From: Diabrotica undecimpunctata
Lineage: Eukaryota > Arthropoda > Insecta > Coleoptera > Chrysomelidae
DNA length: 64,000 nt
Reading direction: 5' to 3'
Assembly: GCF_040954645.1 (NCBI RefSeq)
Contig: NC_092808.1
Span: 17,985,383-18,049,382 of the forward strand
In this document: in pieces, positions 44,791 to 56,862 of the stretch
How positions within the stretch are numbered: the first letter of the stretch is position 1
Layout of the letters: each line of letters begins with the position of its first letter
The notes under the pieces: generated by a model
The model's input: the letters and a program-made list of their open reading frames with translations, nothing else
Databases searched by the model: none
What the model was told of the DNA's origin: nothing
Program-made: the position numbers and the translations under genes

Positions 44791-46254
44791 TCTTGGGAAC
44801 GATATTACTGCGATTCACCTGCCCTTCAGCATCGCAGTATCACAACCATTCTGCTGCTACAGCTTCACTTGTGAATGTCCAATTATAAGCCGGTCCATGA
44901 TCATTCCCTATGCGCCTTAACATTGTACTGCCGGCCGCTGCCGCCCTCCATCAGGAATGTTTATTAACCTTTCGGTCGGGGTGTGGAATAAGGAGGATAC
45001 GTGTAGATTATATGGAATAAAGGCTTGAGACCTGTTTTCTCCTAGGAGGAGAGCGTAGGAGAGAAACAGTGGCTAGCGTAGGGGCAGGGTTGCCAAGTCC
45101 TATAGTGGGATCTGTAAAAGAGTAGTATTCGCTGCATCTCAAATGCATTGATCTTCTGTCTCTCTTGTGACCGAAGAGTTCGAGTTTTAACAACATAAAG
45201 AAACACTGAGACGACTAATATTTTTACTTTTAATAAAGTTAGTTTTTACTTTTAATAGTTTTAGTCGAATTGTGGTTGCGTGGGCAGATATATCTTTCCG
45301 TATATTTGCAGTATGTTAGTTGTACAATGTTTCCATATATGTCTATTACGTTATTGCTTACGTGTTGCTTGTATTAATTTTTAACCCAACATTCTTGCTT
45401 TAAAACTCTTTCTCTGCTGCTGTCATTAGTGTAGACTGTAAAGTCACTAGTGAATCTTAAGTTAGAGATTTTTCTTTCGACCATCATCAAGCTCTGACCA
45501 TCCATCTTTTACGGAGCCTTCTTTTAGTCTTCTGTCTTGCATTTTACGAGCTTCCTTACAATTTTTTTTACTTTTTTTGTAGTTTCTGTTATCGAATTTA
45601 TAACATACTATTGATCTAATGATGGTTTTATAGACCTTTGTTGTTCTTCTGCGATTTCATAGCATTCTTTACTTCAGAAAGTAATCTCCGCACGTTTGAT
45701 GTTTGAACTCTGTGTTGAAAACATCTGTTAATTCGCTTTAAAAACTATGCTTTCCGCACATATTTGGGCTAAAGTCTTCTTTACCTTTGCTACACTGAAG
45801 CTTTATTTCTTTCGAAAGTGCTCTGTGTTCTTTAATCCTTTTAATTTTATGACTTGAAATTAGGAAAAATTTGAAACACATGTTAAATAAATTGAAGCAA
45901 GGAAATCAAGTGATATTTGAAGAAGTAATCAATTAAAACAGTTATATAAATTAAGGGTTAGTTAATTGTTTAAATTAACAGTTATATAAATTGTTTAAAA
46001 GAGAAAAAAGTAGTTCAAAATAATTTAATTAATAACTTCACAACTAAGATTTATTGTAAAATACAATAATAATCAGTTAAATTTATCAAATGCGTTATTT
46101 TTGCTAACACTTACCTTATTTTATCGATAAGTGGCATCTAGCACGTGATGTGGTGGCATCTAAATAAAATATTATTTTCATTCGGTAAAGAAAATAAAGT
46201 TTAAAAGTAAGGAATAAAATTAGTCCACTCGTCAGAGACGAAAATGCCACTGAA
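44791..46254. other. Intron 4; no gene recognised
   Basis: A GC-richer stretch at 44930-45190 and AT-rich sequence beyond. Possible LINE antisense traces near 45450-45650 were too weak to call. Confidence 0.3.
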
Positions 46255-47372
46255 CATCTAAAAATCATACGAACCAGCAGAATTTTGCTGAGAATGTTAA
46301 TTTTGGGCTACCCCGGACTTCCCTCCAAAACCCCTCTCAGGGGGAAAACGAAAAACATTGATTTACCAAGAATCTGTATGTAGAAAAAAATGTTTTAAAC
46401 GAGAAATGTAGATGAGATATTTGAACAAAAATATCAGTTACGCGCGTGAAATCAATTCTTTAAATATTATTTTATTTGTATTAACTTAATGTTAAAAATT
46501 CGATATCTTTTGGTCAGAGTTTCTTATCGACAAAAATCAAAATGCGTCTTAAAGGTGAAGAGTGCAGCTTTTGTATGATTTTTTTTAATTTTACCGAAAA
46601 TGAAGTCAGTGCTTATAAATCTGTTAAATAAATAAACTTTTCGTGATTTTTGCATTTTTACGATTCTCATGAGATCAATAAAATTTATCACTTCTACTGA
46701 AAGGTTACAATGGAATTTCTATTGTAAGAGACTAGTCTTCAACCTATAACATGAAATTTGGATTTGGAGTTTTGGCAACAAATGTGAAGTATTGGAAATA
46801 TGTATAGAAAACGCTGAACTTTCACATTAAAAACAATATAAAACATATAAAGCTACGCCAAAAACCACAAGTTTGGCTATAAATTCCACCCAATGTCATG
46901 TGAAAGTTTTTTAGGCACATTTCAATGCCTCATATTTGACAAAGCTTAAAATCGAAATTTCATGTTATAGGTTTTGAAGATTAGGCTCTAACAATTAAAA
47001 TTTCATAGCGACTGGTCAATGGAAGTGATACATTTTATTGATTTCACGAGAATAGTAAAAAATGGCAAAAATCTCGCAACCATTATTTATTTAACACCTT
47101 TCTAAATAATAACTTTATTTGCGGCAAAATACAAAATCTGCAAACGAAATTTGCACTCTTTACCTTTAAAACGCATTTTAATTTCTGCTGATCGGACACT
47201 CTGATCAAAAGATATCGAATTTTTACCGTCGAGTTGTTACAATATTTATTTAAAAAATTAACCCTAAAACCTTCCTGAAAGGGGAGTTTTAGGGGAAGCC
47301 TTGAGGTAGGGGAGGGCGTCCCAAAATTGACATACACATGGCAAAATTCAGCTTGTTCGTCTTGTTTTTAGA
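46255..47372. repeat. Long imperfect inverted repeat, about 1.1 kb
   Basis: The left arm (46255-46826) and right arm (46900-47372) are diverged reverse complements around a loop of about 70 bp. Matching blocks: CCTATAACATGAAATTT (46743) with its complement near 46957; GATCAATAAAATTTATCACTTC with 47030; AAAATGCGTCTTAAAGGT (46540) with 47170; CCAAAACCCCTCTC (46326) with 47285. No ORF. Probably an old foldback or MITE, or a tandem inverted insertion. Confidence 0.85.
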
Positions 47373-47817
47373 GATAAAATCTCGAACAACTGGATCAAAT
47401 GAATTTTAGTTTTTTCATATAATTAAATTGAGTTTGAGATTTTTTATATTTTATAATCCAATGTTTTTGTTAAAATAAAAAAGAACTGAATAGTACAAAA
47501 TCAACTTGTTCAAGGATTGCTGCCAGTTTTCATGTATTTTCTCCACTTTTTATATGTGTTTCATAAATATTGAACCACTTTTTAACACTTTGGCTACTGG
47601 CTATAAATTTGAAGTTTTTGTCAGAAACTGAAACTATATTTTGGTGAAATTCACAATATTTAATACTAAAAACATGTAAATTCAAACATTTAGGTATATT
47701 TTTGAAAAAAGATCATGTGTAAAGGCCATGCCAAAAAATGGTACACACAGTTTGTGACAGAAATAAACGCCTAATTATCTTCTTAGAAACTTTTTGTACC
47801 ATTTTTGGACACAATGT
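47373..47817. other. AT-rich flank of the piggyBac remnant
   Basis: Includes ATGGTACACACAGTTTGTGA near 47740, which resembles ATGGTACACGCAGTAGCC near 49935 on the far side of the transposase, and GTACCATTTTTGG at 47797 in inverted orientation. These may be subterminal repeats of the element. Confidence 0.45.
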
Positions 47818-49601
47818 TCATTTTTTTGCTTGACAGTAATGAGTGTCAAAAAAGCAGTTGGTACACAAGAACTTCTCACAGCATGCTAGACAAGATGTTT
47901 TAACACGTTTTGTTTCTTTTATAACAAAGTTACGTCCATTTCTATCACTATTAATTTTATAACATCTTGTACAACGAACTCTCTGTTCCACTTCGGAAAG
48001 TTTGTGATTTCTTTCTTGGTTAACACGACGATCATCCAAATTTTAAATCTAAAGATTTTGACTACAAAAAATTTCTGAAACGATTTCTTCTCTAAGTTTA
48101 GTGACACTTATTTTTTTGTTTGTTATAGGCTCGTATGCAGTATGTGCATTTATAATAGATATATTAACCAAAAGTTCTATTGAGACTTTCCTATACCATT
48201 TAATACCCCTACGCACTGCTGATGAATATGATGTTTTTTGATCAGAGACGTCTATAAATGAGTTCACATTATTATACCTCACGATTGTGGAAGGCTTTCT
48301 CACCTCACCCCTTTTTGTTGGCACATCCACTATTTCAGGCACAGACTCCGTAGTGAGAAACATGACATCTCTTTTGTCTTTCCATTTTCCAATTATGACT
48401 TAATTGTTGCTCTGTCTCATGACTACTTCACCCCTTTTTAATTTAGCCTCACTTACCATTTTCGGATTATGCTTCCTGTTTTTCTCAGTGTGCCTATTAA
48501 ATGAATATCTTTGTTCAGAAGTTCGTGTGCTAAATTCACGCTAGTGTAATAATTATCTGTGCACATTACGCGACCTGAATGTAAAAGTGTTTCCATAAGC
48601 TGTAGCAACACTTTTGTACCAATTTATTTTTCATTAGGTGTTTGCTCTTTTCCTGTATAAATTTTAAAATTGTATGTGTAACCTTTCACTCCATACAACT
48701 TAAATAATTTTACACCGTATTTGTGGCGCTTTCCCGGTGTATATTGACGAAAGCTCAGTAGTCCTCGAAAAGGAATCATCGTCTCATATATACACACATT
48801 CTTGTCAGGAGCAACTGCTTATTGGAACTTCTTGATTAGCAAATTTTGCAAGAGAAGGAATTTTTTGAGCCTATCATCTGAGGTAATTTCGTTGTTTGAG
48901 AAATGCAAATTAGACAAAAGGAGCTCAAACCTTATCCTGGACATGTGAACAAATTTTAAAAATTCCTTTTTGTACAGCATATTGGTGCTAAAATAATCTT
49001 TCAAAGTGGGTTTACGATTCAACTTCACACAGATTAGAAGACCTAAGAAAACAAAAATTTCGGATTGTTTTTGTGTTAATGTTTCATTTGTAATTCGTAA
49101 TATTATTTTCTGTTTAGCATTTCTGTTGGTTTCCTCGGCAATAAGTGATTAGCTTTCGTTGTCAATAAATAATTTACAAAAATGAATCGTATGATCTCCT
49201 TCCCTCTGTGCAAAAAACTTTGGGAGAATCCTGAATTTTCCGTAAAAGTAAGTGTCTTCAAATTACCTACAAAATTGTAAACAAAACTCAAAACTATAAC
49301 AGTGAATACTAATTTATATATTACCTGCAAAATTATTTCAAATGACATTAGGATTATTATTAGTATTATTTAAAAAATTATCAGGTTCAGAATCGTTGTT
49401 AAGAGATTTTAGATCAGATTCGAATTCTAACCCTTGCCCATCACTGTTAATTTTTAAATTAGAGGAAGAAGAACACGAATCTTGATAATTTGGATCATCT
49501 ATCGAATTAACATCATCTTCACTAATAAAGTCATACTCCATTTCACTGAAATTCTCCGCTATTTGGAGTAGTTCAGCATTAGTTAATTTTTTATTTGCCA
49601 T
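47818..49601 (-). pseudogene. piggyBac-like transposase, full length but broken
   Basis: Domains are collinear on the minus strand. The N-terminal acidic region starts at ATG 49601 (MANKKLTNAELLQIAENFSE, then Asp/Ser-rich). The start of the transposase domain is at 49028-48819 (YFSTNMLYKKEFLKFVHMSR). The DDE core at 48818-48370 reads FRGLLSFRQYTPGKRHKYGV, KLYGVKGYTYNFKIYTGK and MCTDNYYTSVNLAHELLN, which includes the conserved TDNYYTS acidic site. A 48363-48049 section has WYRKVSIELLVNISIINAHT. The cysteine-rich C-terminus at 48039-47818 reads VRCTRCYKI, TSCLACCEKFLCTNCF and TH. At least four frame breaks. Confidence 0.88.
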
Positions 49602-50230
49602 CTTACTAATTTTTGAAACGTAAACACAAGAGTAATCTTGTACAAACTAATACAGCGAATCGTGAGTGCAAGTCGAAGTCAGTAATATGCCATCTGCTGA
49701 AGGAGTCGCAAATTGTTCCGCCAGAATTTTTAAAAATCGGTCATAGTACGGCCATCTGTTGAATAAGTCTCAAACTGATTCGCCAGAATTTAGCCGTAAA
49801 CTGTAGGAGCCTAGATGCACATTTAAAAGCATCAGAACTGTGTTCACCAACGTACACATAGCTTGAAACATTACCACTTCATGTGACCAAATTTGGTACA
49901 CGCATTTTCTGGTAAATATCAACTGTGTACCAGAAATGGTACACGCAGTAGCCAAAGATTTATGAAATCTTTCTTTGTGTGCACAACTACTATTTTGTAA
50001 TTTTCTTTTGCAATATAAGCTGCAATAGAACATAGCCCTGTTAAATTCTCTCTATGTGACCCAGATATAACCATAAACTTTGATTATTTAGTGTTAAAGC
50101 GAAGCCATATTTTGACTCGTTTCCGCTACCTTAGTAACTAAAAATTATTCAGACGTTTTTCATTTATCTCCATTTCCTCATCGATAGCTTCCAGGGGTGC
50201 TTTAATTATCATTTTTAACCATCATTTTAG
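49602..50230. other. Intron 4, right end
   Basis: AT-rich. Contains the GGTACACGC motifs near 49895 and 49935 that may be piggyBac subterminal repeats. Ends in the acceptor ATCATTTTAG. Confidence 0.4.
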
Positions 50231-50418
50231 ATATACAGCAGCGCATACCTTGGATCTATATACAGAAGTAGCTTCGATATGCCGGCCACCAGTACACGAA
50301 ATCGGTATGTCGCTACTAAAAACACAAAGTTCATCGACTGGTTATATGGTATCTGTGTATAAGGTCTTCGAAGGAGATGATAGAGAGAAGTTCGAACGAA
50401 ATTGGCTCTACTGGACAG
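50231..50418 (+). CDS. Host gene exon, 188 bp
   Basis: Acceptor CATTTTAG|ATA at 50230/50231 and donor GACAG|GTAAAC at 50418/50419. The first base completes the Arg codon from the previous exon; one base is left for the next. Encodes YTAAHTLDLYTEVASICRPP, VHEIGMSLLKTQSSSTGYMV and SVYKVFEGDDREKFERNWLY, ending WTG. Well-behaved conserved-looking protein sequence with both aromatic and charged positions; no family recognised. Confidence 0.88.
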
Positions 50419-51315
50419 GTAAACAAATCAAATTTGTTGTAAAATATAAAAGTAGATTAATGCATGAACAAAAATTAATATAAAAATAAGGTATCTTAAT
50501 AGTCCGAGTTTATATGAAAGTATAATATGGGAAGGTGGTAAGTAAAGATGGTAGTTAAAAACATTTGAAACAAGTTATCGCGGAGTTTTTCGTTCTCAAT
50601 TACTGTTTACATGATCCGTGGTTTGAACGTTATGACCAATGACGTATAATATAATGACACTAAACATAACCTAAAAATTACCACCGAAAATAAACTGAAG
50701 TAACAGTGTAAATAATACACAAAACTTTAAATTTATTGAAATTTAAATTTGCGTAGTGTTTAACTACGCAAATTATCCCCAGTTTAACTCTTGTAAATTT
50801 AGTAATTATTATTTTTGTGAAGTTAGTTACATTTTGACAGACTGGAAGTGCCTGTAAATGATCAATTATTCATTACTAACACATGCAAAATAAAACAGCG
50901 TGAAACTATAAATCAAAGGTTTATTGTTTATATTTTTGAAATTGTATAATCGTCTATAGATTTGTATTTACAAATAGAAAGATTATTATTTACAAAATAG
51001 CTTTTGGGTCTTCACCATTTGTTTGGTGTATAGTAAAAGCAATTACCGCCAACCAAAATGTATTTATTTACACCATTATTTATTGATCAAAAAAAAATTA
51101 ACAAATTTTAAATTCACAAAAAAGTGTTGCTCGATTTTCATAAATAATGAAATTAATTTCGAATCATTTCTTTGAATTTGAGATGTTAATATTATTTATA
51201 ACAATATTGCATTCCATTCGTTACTTTAAGGAAGTATTAAGTGAAATTATTTCCCAGCGGTCCTTAATTGTAAGTTGCCTACATTTGGCACACCTCAACA
51301 ACTGTACAGCCAGCC
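50419..51315. other. Intron 5, left part
   Basis: AT-rich. 50795-50870 (TAGTAATTATTATTTTTGTG, then GACAGACTGGAAGTG) matches 53027-53105 with small differences, a dispersed repeat pair. Confidence 0.5.
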
Positions 51316-51966
51316 CATCTAATTTACTTACCGTTGCACGTCATTATTATTGACAGAGATCGAAGTTGATATAGTTGCCAAAGTATAAAAAAATCCTGAA
51401 TCCATTTTAAATCAAATAGGTCACATAATTATTGCAAAAGTGGATTATACAACAAAACAAATTAATATTTAATGTAAATAAATAGAAACAACACAAGAGT
51501 TAAAAAATATTCTTGTTAAAAACAACTTAAGCCGCTTGTATGCGTCGTATAAAGATGTAAAATGGAATACGTAAACAAAAACAACACTTTCTTCATTACT
51601 TCAATCATTAGTCAACACCGCAACTGTCAAATAAGTGTTACCAATTTATGCCGAAATATCACCTCCGTTCGATTACAGTTACAGTGTGTTCCGAACAAAT
51701 GGTCTTCATAAAAACGCTTTATAATGCATTTATACAAATTAAATGAAACATATTACTGTGTATTTCTTCAAATTAACATTAATAGAAATCTTTAAATATT
51801 ATTTCTACGCGTATATAATAAAATATGTCTAGTGGCTATAATGCCAGTGTACTCGGCAAAGTGATTCTAAAAAAGAACACACATACCGCCTAAATATTTC
51901 GTGTTGGTATCATGTGACCTCACGGACTATGACGCGATTGACGTGCAACGGTAAATAAATTAGATG
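51316..51966. mobile_element. 651-bp MITE-like element with about 36-bp TIRs
   Basis: Left end CATCTAATTTACTTACCGTT with GCACGTCA; right end is its reverse complement with few differences (TGACGTGCAACGGTAAATAA, then ATTAGATG). No coding sequence inside. TSD not resolved. Confidence 0.75.
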
Positions 51967-52560
51967 AAGTATAAATATTTATCATTTCAGTAAATTTTAA
52001 TATTTTTAATTTTCAATTTTAATATTAAATTAATGCACTAACTTAAATTTTTAACTCTATTGCGGAGTTAATGTTGAAAAACAGTTTTTTATTGCAAATA
52101 AACAATGATGAACATTTTAAAATTATTTGTAATTCTAAAAAAAATAATTCTGTCAAAAATAAAAATATTTTGCTCTCGAGTAAAAATCACATGTATTAAA
52201 ACACTTCATATACAACTAATAAAAGTTGATATCTGATTGTATATGGTATAAATCAGTATATATAACTGTTTTATGGGAAAATAAAACATATTGTCTCAAG
52301 TTTAAGCGAAACGAAAAAAGTAAATAGACATCACTTTGAAATTTGTTAAACGTCTCTTTATGTTTAAATGAACTTCTATAGAGGTACATCGTATACTACA
52401 TTTTGTATAAGAGTATAATGTAACTGTTTGTATGGGAAAATAAAGCTTGTTGTAGGTAAAGCTGTAAATAAAGTTGCTTCTACTATTTTCCTTATAATTT
52501 TATCATATTTTCTCACATATTAGACCTTCCTAGGTTTTCAAATATTTCTCTTTTTTTTTT
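51967..52560. other. Intronic sequence with a diverged duplication
   Basis: TATAACTGTTTTATGGGAAA (near 52260) and TGTAACTGTTTGTATGGGAA (near 52420) begin similar stretches about 160 bp apart. No gene. Confidence 0.45.
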
Positions 52561-54043
52561 GAAGTTATACTTCTATACGCACGGTCGGCGTTGGAAATTT
52601 GCACGGGAGTGAATCTGTGAAACCATTACATATGTAAGATAATGAGTAAGAGAGAGACATAAGATATATTTTCTCTCTCTTCGTCTCTCGAGAATAAAAA
52701 TGTTCCTTTTGTATATATATTTAATATTATAAATATATTATATTATATATAATATTATATATATAATATAATATATATTAAGTATATATATTTAATATTA
52801 TAAATATATTATATTATATATAATATTATATATATAATATAATATATATTAATATTATTATTTATGTGATATGTTTTGTATTATTTATTAAATGTTTATA
52901 ATTATTTTAGGCTTTTGTATTTCAAAATAATCACTGTATGACAGACAACTGTCAATTTTGAAATCCGTTAGTATCATGTCTAATTGGCAAATCTTTTAAA
53001 CTCGGTTCGCTAATCCCAGTCCGAACTGTCTAGTGAATTTAGTAATTATTTTTTTGCGAAGTTAGTTACTTTTTGACAGACTAAAAGTGGCTGGAAATTA
53101 CTATACAACCAAGCACACGTACTCATAGACAATATTAATAGTAAACAAACTAAATAGTAAATAAAATAGAACTTTGCGAATTACCGACAATCAATATTTA
53201 TTTATCTGCACCATATAATAAATAGTTATGTTAAATTATAACAACTAAATATATATTTTTTAAATATATACTACCCAAAATTTGATGGGTTTAGTATACA
53301 CTTCGACTATTTCGAATAATTCTTCTTTTTTTAAAGAAAGAAGTCTGTAATAGCAGGATACTTGAGCTATTAATACTGAGAAGTAGGAATTGTTGTGTTG
53401 TAGGTTTCCGACAATGAATCTGTCAAAATTTGTCCGAACTAAGCGAATGGAGTTTACGTGTTTGGTTCATACGCTGGTGTACGTGAGTTCGAATCCTAAT
53501 ATGAATTTCCTTTTTTATTTTTGAAATATTTAAAAACCTCACGTTAATGTTATTAAATATATGTAATATACGCAAAAATGCTAAACTTTAAAATAAAATG
53601 AAAATTGACAACATAATCCGAGTTGTTGGTTTTTTATTTTTATCTTCGTAAAGTAAGTTATGTATATTGGCAGTTTTAAATACTTATGAATATTGCATTT
53701 TAATTTGTATTGTATTATTATATTGAATTATGTTGCAGTGTATTGTATTGTAATTTTTATATTAATAACAAAATAAACAATGAATTTTACTGCAGAGTTT
53801 GTGTAAAAAAAATTTTTTGCATTCAACTCCTTTTATACATATATGAAAATAAAAATTCATTTACTATACTCCTATTACCGGTCAAATGTTTATATACAGC
53901 AAACGATGCACCATCTACCTATATACCTAATTCTTTTTCTCTTTCTGCTATCTCTTATCTATAGCATTAAATATATAATGATTGTGCAGATTGACTCCCA
54001 TATAAATTTGTAACGGCGAACGCGTGTATAGAAGTATAACTTC
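52561..54043. mobile_element. 1483-bp TIR element containing a duplicated AT-rich block
   Basis: TIRs of about 57 bp: GAAGTTATACTTCTATACGC at 52561 against GCGTGTATAGAAGTATAACT ending at 54043, with further matching inward (GGGAGTGAATCTG against CAGATTGACTCCC). Each end is itself a small palindrome (GAAGTTATACTTC). The interior has no coding signal. It carries two copies of a 71-bp AT-rich unit and one member of the 50795/53027 repeat pair. Non-autonomous; TSD not clear. Confidence 0.82.
52711..52852. repeat. Two tandem copies of a 71-bp AT-only unit
   Basis: GTATATATATTTAATATTAT starts at 52711 and again at 52782, and the units are practically identical through TATATATTA. They lie within the TIR element at 52561-54043. 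Confidence 0.9.
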
Positions 54044-54699
54044 TACCGGCAGTCCCACTGGACTGCCACACCCGTTTTTTTTTTACTAAAGACACAGAAG
54101 TGTACTTACATTAAAATCTGGTCAGTAATACCAATTATCAATTTGTTTCTAACTTAAATTACTAACGAAATCTTAAAATTAAATATTTCTAAACCAAAAA
54201 TTGGCCAAATCGATTTATAATTCAAAAACGATGTCGCATTCTAACATTCCATCTATTTCTACTCCTTCATACTCTTCGGCTGCAAAATCATTACAGAAAC
54301 CCCATTTCAAGAGATGTTGTATTTTTCTTTTCATTTACTTCACATTCTCTAAATGTCTACTAAAAAATACAAAAAAATCTGCCGCGTGAATTTTCTACTC
54401 GGGACATGTTAACACCACAAATTTAAAAAGTATATGGAAAATAATCGTTTCAATACTTATCGCTTAATTCTATCCTAGTTAAAATTGTAGGTACGACTAT
54501 GATATAAAAAATAATCTCTTTTTCTTAATCTGTTCATCGTTAAAGGTATACTGTATAAAGTTTTGGGTTTTAGAATTTGCAACGCACTATATTTAATGCT
54601 GGGCTAGGATGGAAAGAGAATCGGGACACATATATTATGAATTATGTCCTTAATAACTTAAAATTCTGTCAAAAACAACTTTAATGTTATTTGTTTCAG
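54044..54699. other. Intron 5, right end
   Basis: No element seen; the open stretch at 54201-54389 is unassigned. Ends with the acceptor TATTTGTTTCAG. Confidence 0.45.
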
Positions 54700-54917
54700 G
54701 TGCCCGAATGATCTACCGATATTTACCACAAGCGGCAGGCTTAAGACGTATTTCTCTTCACAAATCGTTGAGTCCAAAAGGAGACAAGATGTACATATTA
54801 TTATGCGAATGTGCGAATTTACTAAGCGATGTGACTGTTTGTGCTTTAATTTTACCTGCCCTAAGGGCAAGGTTGACTGGGTATACGGGAATTTTTAGAC
54901 CATTACAGACTTTTTAA
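54700..54917 (+). CDS. Host gene terminal exon with stop
   Basis: Acceptor TTGTTTCAG|GTG at 54699/54700. The first two bases complete a Gly codon; 71 further codons lead to TAA at 54915-54917. Encodes ARMIYRYLPQAAGLRRISLH, KSLSPKGDKMYILLCECANL, LSDVTVCALILPALRARLTG and YTGIFRPLQTF. The segment from YILLCECANL to ILPAL is hydrophobic but interrupted by Glu and Asp, so more likely a buried helix than a membrane span. An AATAAA lies at 55372-55377, a possible polyadenylation signal about 455 bp downstream. No family recognised. Confidence 0.88.
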
Positions 54918-55518
54918 AAAGTGGGTCCAATTAAGATAACCTTTTACATATCTTATAGGTACATACATATTTAATAATCGTTACTATTGGTAGTAAGGTT
55001 TCCAAATCTGAAAGTGAAAATACCAAAACGACAGTATGCATTACAATCATTTAGATATTTATAAAAAATATTTAATATAACCTCAAAAATAATTGTTCCT
55101 ACGACGATATGCTCGAGTGGTATTTTGCCAGAGAAATAAATTATATAAGTGGAAAGAATAATGGTTATTTATAACTTCAAAAAACTTACTTTGAATTTCA
55201 TAACATTCTCTTTTCTGATAAATCAACAAAACATAAAATCGACAAACTTCGAACATCAATAAAAAATATTGTCGACGAAATAAAACGATATTTTGATTGC
55301 TTTTATTGGAAAAGTTTTTTTTGTTGGTCTGATGAAATATTAGATAGTATTGTACAAATTGATGTGTTTTCAATAAAGTAGAAATGAACGTTATTATTAG
55401 AAGCTCAAAGTTTACAATGCTGCCATTACAGATTTTTGGAGTAATGGCATGATTAATATTTACATTAAATATTTGTTAAAAAAAATCAATAATACGAAGA
55501 AAATGTTTCATTTATATA
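54918..55518. other. Probable 3' UTR of the host gene, then spacer
   Basis: No coding signal on the plus strand. AATAAA at 55372-55377. A minus-strand open stretch at 55083-55373 looks like low-complexity AT translation. Confidence 0.4.
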
Positions 55519-56862
55519 GGTTCCCCCAAACCAACGCGAATTATTCGTACCTGTTGCGGAAAATCGCACCGCATACGATTCGCGTCAAATTATTTCAACT
55601 ATGCTAAATTGACAAGTTCAAACTCGCACGAATTTTATCGTCGTAAGAGCGATTTATTTGCGTAAATATTCGTCCGAAATTTTAGTTCGCCATCGACTGC
55701 GTTTTTGTCCGGATTCGTAGTGCGGTAGTAATTTATTATAACGAAATGGAGAAATTGATTGAATTAGTTCGACAATATCCCATTATTTATGATCTTCTAC
55801 AACTATGGCACTTACAGTCAAGAAACCAACTCTAAAACTATGGCCAATTGTATACAATTTTTTTAGGGGATGAGATAAAGAAGAAATTGAGAAATTTGCG
55901 AAATACTTATACCAAGTATATCGGAACCAGCAAAACCAAAACTTGGCAGGCGGCAAATTCTACGAAAAAATGGTTATGGGCAGATCAGATGGAAGCATTC
56001 AAACCATTCTTAAGTTTTGCAAAAACTAAATCTAACTTTAGCGAAGTCCGAGTACCAGACTATACAGAATTGAGGAAATGTAGAGTCTTTTGAGAATGAA
56101 ATTGGCAGAACACAATCATTTAGTTCACAAAACACTCAATCAAATAATTCAGGAACATCGAACACTGATATCATTCAGGTTCAACCCTCAGCAGTTACAC
56201 CTAGATCAAGTAGTAGTCCTAGAGTTACTTTTGAGCGTAAAACTCCCATTACCACCAAAGCAAACAGAAAACGTAATTCTTAACCATCTACATCTGCAAT
56301 GTAATGACCAATCGCTCTCCAGGGGAAATCGCTTCTTGATAATTTGTGTCTGATTTTCGTATATCATTTTCTATAAGATGTAAAAGTTCATCGAAAAAAT
56401 TTATTGGCATTCTAAAATAAATATAGATATTTTTTCATCTCTTCGTAATTCTGGCATTAATGCATGAAATTCGCCATATTTTCTTTTTTCTATATAGGTT
56501 GATATCGTGAACCCATTTTCTTCTTTTCCTATAAAGTTGTAATCATAAAATGATCAATGTCGGTATTCTCAGAAAAAGCTAGTAACTACTTTACCTCAAA
56601 TTTTCATCTTCTAGTGCAAACATTGCAAGTGCTTCTTCTTCATCTGATGAGGAAAATATTTTTTTAACAATTGAAATTGATAATCCATAATATAATGTTA
56701 TTTGTTTTTTTTTCACTCAAAGTTTCCGATACTGGACGTGACTAATATGATGCAAATATATTCGTTTTGGTATGGGGTCATTCACGATTCCGCTATGAAT
56801 TCTGGTGCGATTTTTTCGTCATGAATCCGCTACGAATTAATTCGCATTGGTTTGGGGGAACC
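55519..56862 (+). mobile_element. 1344-bp TIR element encoding a MADF-domain protein (PIF/Harbinger-type)
   Basis: TIRs GGTTCCCCCAAACCAACGCG at 55519 and the reverse complement ending at 56862 (CGCATTGGTTTGGGGGAACC), extending about 30 bp with few differences. Inside is one MADF/Adf-1-like ORF and no DDE transposase. Harbinger elements carry a DDE nuclease plus a MADF/Myb-like protein, so this is probably a copy that kept only the second gene. The flanks are TATA on both sides (TTTATATA|GG and CC|TTATAT), so the TSD could not be fixed. Confidence 0.83.
55746..56283 (+). pseudogene. MADF (Adf-1-like) DNA-binding protein remnant
   Basis: Starts MEKLIELVRQYPIIYDL at 55746, the classic MADF opening (FI..V...P.LYD). 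After a frame break at about 55800-55850 it continues FLGDEIKKKLRNLRNTYTKY, WQAANSTKKWLWADQMEAFK and PFL, which completes the three-helix domain. Another shift near 56090 leads to FENEIGRTQSFSSQNTQSNN and RSSSSPRVTFERKTPITTKA, a Ser/Thr-rich tail that stops at 56283. Two frame breaks, so inactive. Confidence 0.83.

Noticed and set aside
45400..45800. Weak antisense LINE-like traces
   Set aside because: Only isolated short matches with many stops; too weak to call.
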